The notes under the pieces were generated by a model that saw nothing but the letters and a program-made list of their open reading frames with translations, was not told where the DNA came from and ran no database searches. A program made the position numbers and the translations under genes. A stretch of 12,152 nt of DNA, from positions 1-12,152 of the forward strand of contig CANHYD010000034.1 of assembly GCA_947464705.1 (NCBI GenBank). Reading direction: 5' to 3'. This document shows positions 1 through 5,676 of the stretch, piece after piece. Source of the DNA: Verrucomicrobiota bacterium. GTDB lineage: Bacteria > Verrucomicrobiota > Verrucomicrobiia > Limisphaerales > UBA9464. Each line of letters opens with the position of its first letter. The stretch's first letter is position 1.

Positions 1-260
1 AAGCCCGCGGAACAACCCCAGCCATCGCCCGAGAACCTCCCCGGTAGGGACCGATCTCCGAGCGGTCCGCACCGCAGACGCGGCGCTTTCGGAGAAATCG
101 CCCTACCCCCGGAGCTCCCCTGAGAATTCCAAGCCCGCGGAACAACCCCAGCCATCGCCCGAGAACCTCCCCGGTAGGGACCGATCTCCGAGCGGTCCGG
201 CACCGCAGACGCGGCGCTTTCGGAGAAATCGCCCGACCAAGGAAGCCTCCTGGGGAATTC
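1..260. repeat. Two tandem copies of a ~130 bp non-coding repeat
   Basis: Bases 1-103 recur at 131-234 with a single inserted G (position 200) as the only difference. The copies then diverge (104-130 versus 235-260), although both reach a GAATTC (124-129 and 255-260). No convincing reading frame runs through the repeat. The left window edge cuts directly at a copy boundary, so the array may continue to the left. Near-perfect identity over 103 bp, followed by divergence, points to a recent duplication or to a homogenised intergenic repeat family. The role is unknown. Confidence 0.93.
43..107. repeat. Imperfect palindrome inside the 130 bp repeat (REP-like)
   Basis: The left arm at 43-64 begins GGTAGGG and continues CCGAT.TCCGA.GCG. 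The right arm at 84-107 is its approximate reverse complement and ends CCCTACC. The loop is about 19 bases and GC-rich. The same structure sits at about 173-238 in the second copy, but there the outer arm reads CCCGACC, so the terminal pairing is broken. Such a fold could act as an RNA hairpin, a REP-type mobile element or a protein site. The sequence does not say which. Confidence 0.6.
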
Positions 261-499
261 TCAGCCAACGGTTTCATTGGATTGGGCGTACTGGCTGCGT
301 CTTTTTTCTCAAGAGCTTCGTTGTTCGCTCGATCCGGGTCGCAACCATGGGCCGCCAATTGGCCTGCGCCTCACTCTCGCTTCGTTTTGTGAAAGAATCC
401 GCCACGACGTCCCTTTCCTCCCCACTGAATCGCTCCGGCACTGGCCTCACCTCCGTGTCATCGCTGGTATTCGGGAGAATCCACCGGCACTCTCGCCGA
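261..499. other. Leader region upstream of the lactonase gene, no gene seen
   Basis: The reading frame of the downstream lactonase is open from an ATG at 347. However, the 51 residues encoded between 347 and 499 are Ser/Arg-rich, resemble no domain and would sit in front of an obvious signal peptide. I therefore treat this stretch as untranslated leader plus promoter. I could not identify a convincing -35/-10 pair. A GGGAGA at 473-478 lies about 21 bases before the chosen start, which is too far for a normal ribosome-binding site. Confidence 0.45.
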
Positions 500-1414
500 A
501 TGATTTCCCGTGGCAGCCTCGCGGTCGGAGTTGTGGCATTGATGGGGTGCCTGATAGGAGCCCTGCCGTCCCGGTCCGAGACGCTGTGGTCTGCCAAGCC
601 ATTCTCTTCCGAGGGTTTCACCGGCGGCATCGAAGGCCCGGCCTGCGATCGCAATGGCGTGGTATTCTGTGTGGGATTCGGTGATCCGCGGAACATTGCT
701 CGGGTAACACCCGACGGACGGGCGGAGCTCTTCGTCGCATTGCCCGAGGGAAGTGCCGGCAATGGCATCCGCTTCGATCGTTCGGGTCGGATGTATGTCG
801 CCGACTACACCGCTCACAAAATTCACCGGATCGACCCAGCCACACGGGGAGTAGTTCAGCGGGTCCATGAAGCTCGGATGAACCAGCCCAACGATCTGGC
901 CATCGCCGCCGATGGCACCTTGTACGCCAGCGATCCGAACTGGAAGGACAGCACGGGCCAGTTGTGGCGCATCGACACACAGGGCAAGGCCCACCGGGAA
1001 GCCGAAGGAATGGGCACCACCAATGGCATCGAAGTCAGCCCGGATGGCAAGCGGTTATACGTCAACGAAAGCATCCAGCGACGCATCTGGGTCTTCGACA
1101 TCCAGGCCGATGGGCATCTGGAGCGGCGGCGGATTTTTAAGGAATTCCCGGACCATGGATTCGATGGCATGCGGTGTGACGTGGATGGCAATTTGTATGT
1201 CACCCGCCATGGCAAAGGCACCGTCGTCAAACTGTCTCCCACCGCGGAGATCCTGAGGGAAATCGACGTGCTGGGGCCCCATCCCACCAATCTCTGTTTT
1301 GGGGGAACCGATGGCTGCACCGTTTATGTCACCGAGGCTCACGAAAAGCGTCTGGTGAGTTTCCGGGTCGATCGGCCGGGCTTGGAGTGGGCGCGTTGGA
1401 AGGCCGCACGATGA
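500..1414 (+). CDS. Secreted SMP-30/gluconolactonase/LRE-family protein
   Basis: 304 residues. SMP-30/gluconolactonase proteins are six-bladed beta-propeller metal-dependent lactonases that hydrolyse sugar lactones to aldonic acids. Residues 1 to about 26 form a signal peptide (basic MISR, hydrophobic 6-22), so the enzyme should act outside the cytoplasm; this is why the ATG at 500 is preferred to the in-frame ATG at 347. Family metal ligands appear present: Glu45 in GGIEGP, Asn175 in TTNGIEVSPDG and Asp222 in FDGMRCDVDGNLYV. Asn131 in QPND is another typical site. Repeated blade motifs such as DRSGRMYVAD and VDGNLYVT are visible. The stop overlaps the start of the kinase gene (ATGA, 1411-1414), so the two are probably translationally coupled. 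The pathway context suggests a galactono- or related lactone, but the substrate is not readable from sequence. A non-lactonase propeller is the main alternative. Confidence 0.87.
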   Translation: MISRGSLAVGVVALMGCLIGALPSRSETLWSAKPFSSEGFTGGIEGPACDRNGVVFCVGFGDPRNIARVTPDGRAELFVALPEGSAGNGIRFDRSGRMYVADYTAHKIHRIDPATRGVVQRVHEARMNQPNDLAIAADGTLYASDPNWKDSTGQLWRIDTQGKAHREAEGMGTTNGIEVSPDGKRLYVNESIQRRIWVFDIQADGHLERRRIFKEFPDHGFDGMRCDVDGNLYVTRHGKGTVVKLSPTAEILREIDVLGPHPTNLCFGGTDGCTVYVTEAHEKRLVSFRVDRPGLEWARWKAAR

Positions 1415-2325
1415 GCTTCATTGCCTGCGACTGGGGCACCTCTCGCCTGCGCCTCCGTTGGCACGGTCCGGAGGGTCTTCGGGAGTTTGCTTCGGACGAT
1501 GGCGCTTCGCGTCTGGCCGGGAGTGGCGGCGATCGGGCCTTGGCCTTTCGTGCCGCTCTTCAGGGTGCCTTGCGGCACTTGCAAGCCCCAGTGGGTCTGC
1601 CGGTGATGGTCTCCGGGATGGCCAGTTCGAGCATTGGCTGGCGCGAGTTGCCGTATGCGCTCCTGCCGTTTTCTCTGGAGGGTTCGAGTGTGGTGGGGCA
1701 ATGGGTCGAGCCAGAGGTGTATTTGATTTCGGGGGTTCGCGGGGCAAACGACATGATGCGCGGCGAAGAAACCCAGGCCTTGGGTTGGGCCGAGCAGGTT
1801 GGGGATGCCCTGCCGCTTCGGGCCACCTTGGTGCTGCCAGGAACCCATTCGAAGCACCTGCGTCTCGAGTCGGGCAACCTCACCGGTGTCACCACCTTCA
1901 TGACCGGGGAACTCTTCGAGATGCTACGCACGCAAAGTATGCTCCGGCACTCGATGGATTGGGTCGCGGCCGGCGAGCCGGAGGGAGCCATGCATTGGGG
2001 GGCTTTTCAGGAAGGTGTGGCCGCGTCGGCACTGGGCGGGCTCGCCTCGAACGTGTTTCAGGTGAGGACTCGCCAGGTGCTCCGGGGTTGCTCTGGGGTC
2101 TCCAACCGCTCCTTCCTCAGCGGACTGCTGATCGGGGCAGAGTTGCGTTCTCTCGAGACCGGGGAGTCACCCGTCATTCTGGCCGCAGGAGAGGCGCTGC
2201 GGGAGGCCTACACGACTGCGGCCGCCGAATGTGGCTTGAGCCCGCGCTGGAATGCCATCGAGGTCGACGGCTTGGCTGAACTGGGGCAGCGTCGGATCTG
2301 GCGCCGGTTGGCCCAGGGTCCGTGA
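1411..2325 (+). CDS. dgoK: 2-dehydro-3-deoxygalactonokinase (DGOK family)
   Basis: 304 residues, close to the usual ~290-300 of the family. It phosphorylates 2-keto-3-deoxy-galactonate with ATP to the 6-phosphate in the cytoplasm, in the DeLey-Doudoroff galactonate pathway. Typical family segments are visible: an N-terminal phosphate-binding stretch IACDWGTSRLR (residues 4-14), VSGM near 67-70, DMMRGEETQ at 114-122, LPGTHSKHL at 142-150 and TFMTGELFE at 162-170. The ATG at 1411 is chosen over an in-frame GTG at 1387 because MSFIACDWGT is the normal family N-terminus and because it gives a 4 bp ATGA overlap with the lactonase gene. The aldolase gene follows after 48 bp. The same kinase could also serve ketodeoxy-galactonate derived from 3,6-anhydrogalactose of red-algal polymers. 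That is inference. Confidence 0.93.
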   Translation: MSFIACDWGTSRLRLRWHGPEGLREFASDDGASRLAGSGGDRALAFRAALQGALRHLQAPVGLPVMVSGMASSSIGWRELPYALLPFSLEGSSVVGQWVEPEVYLISGVRGANDMMRGEETQALGWAEQVGDALPLRATLVLPGTHSKHLRLESGNLTGVTTFMTGELFEMLRTQSMLRHSMDWVAAGEPEGAMHWGAFQEGVAASALGGLASNVFQVRTRQVLRGCSGVSNRSFLSGLLIGAELRSLETGESPVILAAGEALREAYTTAAAECGLSPRWNAIEVDGLAELGQRRIWRRLAQGP

Positions 2326-2340
2326 CCCGTGACCCGTGAC
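2320..2340 (+). repeat. Three exact tandem copies of the heptamer CCGTGAC
   Basis: CCGTGAC occurs three times without interruption, starting inside the last codons of the kinase gene. Each unit contains TGA, and because the period is 7 the three TGAs (2323, 2330, 2337) fall in all three reading frames. The first is the kinase stop. The array thus separates the kinase and aldolase reading frames completely, except through re-initiation. A related two-copy heptamer lies at 5563-5576. Confidence 0.85.
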
Positions 2341-2373
2341 CTACTTCCAAAAAAAGAGTCCTCCGCTGTTTCG

Positions 2374-3063
2374 ATGAGCACGCCCTTCAATGACACACTG
2401 TTTCGTTCGATGCCCATTGTTGGTATCCTCCGCTTTTTTCCCCGAGCCCAGGTCGAGCAGTTGGTTCCGGCGGTGATGGCCGGGGGATTGATCAACCTGG
2501 AGGTCACCTTGAACAGTCCCGGGGCGGCCGACCTGATCCGCCTCACCCGCGATCTCTTGGGTGACCGCGGCAATGTCGGGGCTGGGACCGTCACGTCGAT
2601 GGAAGGTCTGAAGCTCGCTCTCGACGCCGGGGCGAGCTTCATTGTCACCCCGGTGGTGTTGCCGGAGGTCATTCGCGCTTGTGTCGATTTGGGGGTTCCC
2701 ATCCTGCCAGGAGCGATGACTCCCACGGAGATCTTCACCGCCTGGAGCCTCGGGGCAACGATGGTGAAGGTGTTCCCGGCGGACCAACTGGGCCCGAATC
2801 ACCTCCGGGCCGTGAAGGCTCCGTTCCCAGAAATCCGGCTGATGCCCACCGGTGGGGTCACCGTTGAAACTCTGGCGGCCTTCTGCGATGCCGGTGCCGA
2901 TGCCTTCGGGGTCGGAAGCCCATTGTTTGATTCCCGTCAGGTGGCCGCCGGCAATTGGGATTGGTTTCGTGTGCGGGCTTCCCAGTTCCGCGAGGCTTAT
3001 TTGCGGGCCCGATCAGGAACGGAATCCGCTCTGGCGACCGCTTCCACGATCGCTCGGGGATAG
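2374..3063 (+). CDS. KDPG/KDPGal aldolase (Eda/DgoA family)
   Basis: 229 residues. This class I aldolase splits 2-keto-3-deoxy-6-phospho-galactonate or -gluconate to pyruvate and glyceraldehyde-3-phosphate. The family pattern is complete: PIVGILR (14-20), catalytic-region Glu43 in NLEVTLNSP, GAGTV (69-73), PGAMTPTEI (112-120), the Schiff-base Lys132 in MVKVFPAD, PTGGV (158-162) and GVGSPLF near 189-195. The kinase immediately upstream argues for the galactonate isomer (a DgoA role) rather than Entner-Doudoroff Eda, but specificity cannot be read. The start is uncertain. The ATG at 2374 gives a normal N-terminus, while an in-frame GTG at 2329 inside the heptamer array would add 15 poorly conserved residues. 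A purine run (AAAAAAAGAG, about 2349-2358) lies 15 bases before the ATG. The gene probably belongs to the same operon as the lactonase and kinase. Confidence 0.92.
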   Translation: MSTPFNDTLFRSMPIVGILRFFPRAQVEQLVPAVMAGGLINLEVTLNSPGAADLIRLTRDLLGDRGNVGAGTVTSMEGLKLALDAGASFIVTPVVLPEVIRACVDLGVPILPGAMTPTEIFTAWSLGATMVKVFPADQLGPNHLRAVKAPFPEIRLMPTGGVTVETLAAFCDAGADAFGVGSPLFDSRQVAAGNWDWFRVRASQFREAYLRARSGTESALATASTIARG

Positions 3064-3113
3064 ACCTGCAAAGGACTTTGACGCATCCCGTGTCCCGGCC
3101 TTATCTATTGAGC

Positions 3114-4262
3114 ATGAACCGCGACAGAGTATGGACCATGCTCGGCGTTGCATGGTTGGCCTTGTTGCCGGCCGTGGCGGGCGACAAAGCGCAAACCTCC
3201 GGAGCCTTGCGGCCGGAGGAGGGGGCCGGATACCGACTCCAGTCCGAGGCGGAGCGCGTGGGCACCATGAACAAGCTCTTGCGCAACCGTCAGTTCGACG
3301 TGTTTCGTGCCGGTAATTCACTGGGGGGAGCCATCGATGTGTCTCTGCCCACTCCGTCCACGGGCATTCCCAATTTGGATCCCAAGGCGCAGCAGCGCTT
3401 GCTGGAGGAGTATGATCGCAAGAAGAACTGGCTCGCCGAACCAGGCTCGGTAAAGCCCCGCGAGGTCGAAAAGTCCGATCGAATCGAATCGGGCAAACGG
3501 GCTGAGGCCGATGAGACCCCCAATTTTAGCCGGGAACGTGGCCGCTCCCGTCGTTCTCGTAACGATGACTCCCAGCAGGTGGACTTCGACGATGAGGGAT
3601 CCAATGCGCCGTCCAAGCCCCGAAAGACCTCCAAGTTGGCTGCCGAGGATGATCGCTCCGAAGGAAGTTCGGTCAGAAACGCCAATTCGGAGTCCCTCCG
3701 GCGTGACGGGACGTTGACCGATTCGGCGCCATCCCGATCCATCTCAGATGTTCTCTCGCCCGAGGCCGATCATCGGACTTGGTTCAGCGGAACGAAGACC
3801 GAATCGTCAGGTGGGACTTTTTCGTTCAATTCTCCGACGGCACGGTCTGGTTCGGGGATCGGCGGAGCCGGTGCGGACGGCTTTGCTGGCTCCACGGGCC
3901 CGGGCACGGGTTCCGGTTTTTCCTCCCCGGCGTCGGCCAACGCGCTGATCAACCCTGCGGCCCCGGTGGGTCCCATGGATGGTGATCCCGGTCGCCGATT
4001 TGATCCGACCGTGGCACCGGGTTCTCCCATCGCGTCACCCGACGCCGGATTCTTCTCGAAGTCGGGCGTGGGGGCGTCTACCTCGGCCGCCGATGGTGGG
4101 TTTGGATCCTTCGGCAACGGGGGGGGAGCCCGTGGTTTCGAGAATTCGGCGCGCTCGCTCTTCACCGCACCGTCCTCGGAGGCGTCCACGACGTTCCGCT
4201 CCGCGCCCAGCTTCACGCCACGTCCGGCGGTTCTCTCCTTCCCGCAAGCGGGCCCTTTCTGA
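3114..4262 (+). CDS. Exported low-complexity protein of unknown function
   Basis: 382 residues, not recognised. Residues 1 to about 23 look like a signal peptide (MNRDR, then hydrophobic WTMLGVAWLALLPAVAG). Residues 89-107 (DPKAQQRLLEEYDRKKNWL) are a charged, probably helical patch, reminiscent of segments in conserved hypothetical proteins of this phylum. Residues about 108-220 are very polar, with Arg/Ser/Asp/Glu stretches such as RERGRSRRSRNDD. From about 225 to the end the protein is rich in Gly, Ser, Pro, Ala and Phe and is likely disordered. The ATG at 3114 is chosen because the signal peptide begins there; the frame is open back to 2955 inside the aldolase gene. No good ribosome-binding site precedes it. 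It starts 50 bp after the aldolase and its stop abuts the next start, so it could be a distal operon member. No catalytic motif is seen. Confidence 0.75.
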   Translation: MNRDRVWTMLGVAWLALLPAVAGDKAQTSGALRPEEGAGYRLQSEAERVGTMNKLLRNRQFDVFRAGNSLGGAIDVSLPTPSTGIPNLDPKAQQRLLEEYDRKKNWLAEPGSVKPREVEKSDRIESGKRAEADETPNFSRERGRSRRSRNDDSQQVDFDDEGSNAPSKPRKTSKLAAEDDRSEGSSVRNANSESLRRDGTLTDSAPSRSISDVLSPEADHRTWFSGTKTESSGGTFSFNSPTARSGSGIGGAGADGFAGSTGPGTGSGFSSPASANALINPAAPVGPMDGDPGRRFDPTVAPGSPIASPDAGFFSKSGVGASTSAADGGFGSFGNGGGARGFENSARSLFTAPSSEASTTFRSAPSFTPRPAVLSFPQAGPF

Positions 4263-4703
4263 ATGAAACCACTGCTGTTTGCACTCGGGCTATCGGCCGG
4301 CGTGCTTTTGGGGGCCGAGGGCAAGGTGATCAAAGTGCTTCCGCATTTTGTCGATTTTCAAGGCCGTCACACCCTTTCGCCCAGCCTGTACGAGCGCGAC
4401 GCCTACCAAGAGTTGCTTCGGAATCATCCCGAAAAGCGGGCGGGGATGCAGTTTGAAGTGCTTTGGAAGGTGTCGGGTCGATTTTCTGGTCCGCTGCGCC
4501 TCCGAATGGAACTGCGGGGCGCCGAGTCGGGATCTTTGGAAACGGTGGAAATGGAGGTAAAACGCGGGTTTCTCGGACGTCGATGGTCTCGGGTCCGCCT
4601 CGACTCCCAGCAGTTGGTTCGGTTGGGAAACGTCACCGCATGGAAGGCGACACTGCTGGATAACAAGGATCAAGTTACCGAAACCCACTCGTTTCTCTGG
4701 TAG
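4263..4703 (+). CDS. Small exported protein of unknown function
   Basis: 146 residues, not recognised. Residues 1 to about 18 (MKPLLFALGLSAGVLLGA) form a signal peptide. The mature part contains a conserved-looking segment HFVDFQGRHTLSPSLYERDAYQ (about 28-49), followed by alternating hydrophobic/polar strands (FEVLWKVSG, LRLRMELRG, VRLDSQ, WKATLLD). This suggests a small beta-sandwich, perhaps Ig-like. The ATG follows directly on the TGA of the preceding gene (TGA-ATG, 4260-4265), which implies translational coupling and perhaps a functional pair. The last 29 bp overlap the 3' end of the convergent PEP-CTERM gene, so neither gene has its own terminator here. No enzymatic motif is visible. Confidence 0.8.
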   Translation: MKPLLFALGLSAGVLLGAEGKVIKVLPHFVDFQGRHTLSPSLYERDAYQELLRNHPEKRAGMQFEVLWKVSGRFSGPLRLRMELRGAESGSLETVEMEVKRGFLGRRWSRVRLDSQQLVRLGNVTAWKATLLDNKDQVTETHSFLW

Positions 4704-5418
4704 CTAACGGACTTTGGTTTGCGGCAGACCGCCGCCGCCAGAAGCCCAATCCCAGCAAGGTCAGTGCACTCAGGGCGGCATACTCCTCCGGTTCTGGGAC
4801 CGCAGAGAAGTTAACGTTATCGAATCGCCAGGTGCCGCTCGTGGAATAGCTGGAGCCCAGTCGGGAAGCCAGATATCGCCCCTCGGTGCCCAGATTGAAA
4901 TCCGAGACGATGCGTACCGACAAATTGGCTTGATGGGCCGTCGCCAAGGGCAGATCCACCGACCGTTGGTACCAGGTTTCCCCGGTTCCCGTGCTGGCCG
5001 GGGTGATGGTGAAACGGCCAGCCTCGGTGAACGGCTGGCCATCGATGGACCACAGCACGCGCTCCGAGTTGGCCGAGGTGTTGCTGTGTCGAATCTGGAA
5101 GGATAACCCAACCGAAGAAAAGCCCTCGGTAGATAGATTGAACTGAACTCCCGCAGTCCCCGGGAGCGTGCCTTGGGTTGGAAAGCCCTTGATATTCCAC
5201 CCCCCGGTCGGCTCGCCTTGATAACCGGCGGCAAAAGTTGCCGAGGTGCCTCCCACCAAAAGGGCCTGTCCTAGTCCGGATTCCGGGTTCAGCGATCCAG
5301 AATTGAAGTCCCACCGCGAGATCAGGATTTGTCCGGTGAGACTTTGCGCGAGACACAGCAGACCGATGATCGGAGATGGGGTGGCGCAGGTGAGGGGAAA
5401 CAACGATTTTGGAATCAT
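4675..5418 (-). CDS. PEP-CTERM sorting domain protein
   Basis: 247 residues. The N-terminus carries a signal peptide (hydrophobic to about residue 29). The middle (about 33-205) is a beta-rich region beginning ISRWDFNSGSLNPESG and ending SGTWRFDNVNFSAV, the usual shape of secreted PEP-CTERM proteins in this phylum. The C-terminus shows the tripartite signal: VPEPEEYA (PEP at 208-210), a hydrophobic helix at about 212-227 and RRR at 228-230. Such proteins are thought to be processed by an exosortase and moved to the surface or extracellular matrix. The chosen start (5416-5418) is preceded on its strand by GGGGGAA, a good ribosome-binding site. An upstream in-frame ATG at 5487 would add 23 residues before the signal peptide. 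Oddly, 17 residues follow the Arg cluster and run into the convergent gene, whereas the family normally stops within a few residues. The cargo function is unknown. Confidence 0.88.
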   Translation of the reverse strand: MIPKSLFPLTCATPSPIIGLLCLAQSLTGQILISRWDFNSGSLNPESGLGQALLVGGTSATFAAGYQGEPTGGWNIKGFPTQGTLPGTAGVQFNLSTEGFSSVGLSFQIRHSNTSANSERVLWSIDGQPFTEAGRFTITPASTGTGETWYQRSVDLPLATAHQANLSVRIVSDFNLGTEGRYLASRLGSSYSTSGTWRFDNVNFSAVPEPEEYAALSALTLLGLGFWRRRSAANQSPLATRETSGFR

Positions 5419-5562
5419 GGATTCCCCCAGTATTCGTCGGGAGATCGTCCCACCTTTCAAAAAACATCCACTGGCTAGAGCCTCCAAAACGGTTGGGGAA
5501 GAAGTCCTTCTCGACCGTTCACAGGTAAAAAAGCGGTTGCCGGCATTTAGAACGAAGTGTAT

Positions 5563-5576
5563 CGGTCACCGGTCAC
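5563..5576 (+). repeat. Two tandem copies of the heptamer CGGTCAC
   Basis: CGGTCAC is repeated twice, followed by another C. Read on the other strand it is GTGACCG twice, which differs by one base from the GTGACCC register of the three-copy heptamer at 2320-2340. It lies in the divergent intergenic region between the PEP-CTERM gene and the large secreted protein, about 100 bp before the latter's start. It could be a protein-binding direct repeat or an intergenic short tandem repeat family. Confidence 0.55.
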
Positions 5577-5593
5577 CCAAGCCTGAGAGCGCA

Positions 5594-5624
5594 TTGTCGT
5601 CGGCAAATGTCTCGATCCTGTAAA
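5594..5624 (+). promoter_or_regulatory. Weak candidate promoter for the large secreted protein
   Basis: TTGTCG (5594-5599) and TGTAAA (5619-5624) each match four of six bases of the -35 and -10 consensus, with a 19 base spacer. That would leave a leader of about 45 bases. The spacing is long and the match modest, and sigma-factor preferences in this phylum are not well known, so this is only a candidate. Confidence 0.2.
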
Positions 5625-5659
5625 GGTTCCGGAACACTTGGCTGTCGAGTGATGCCGTC

Positions 5660-5668
5660 GGGAGAAAA
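5660..5668 (+). promoter_or_regulatory. Ribosome-binding site of the large secreted protein
   Basis: The purine run GGGAGAAAA contains GGAG, which ends 12 bases before the ATG at 5677. It supports that start over any internal ATG. Confidence 0.55.
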
Positions 5669-5676
5669 CGAGTCCT

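Noticed and set aside
1..260. CRISPR array
   Set aside because: The repeat unit is about 130 bp, directly adjacent, with no short repeats separated by unique spacers and no cas gene.
347..499. N-terminal extension of the lactonase from an upstream ATG
   Set aside because: It would bury the signal peptide that begins at 500 behind 51 unfamiliar residues.
2329..2373. GTG start for the aldolase inside the heptamer repeat
   Set aside because: The 15 extra residues match nothing in the aldolase family, and the ATG at 2374 gives a normal N-terminus. It is kept only as an alternative.
2955..3113. Upstream extension of the 382-residue exported protein into the aldolase gene
   Set aside because: The extension overlaps the aldolase coding sequence and lies before the signal peptide starting at 3114.
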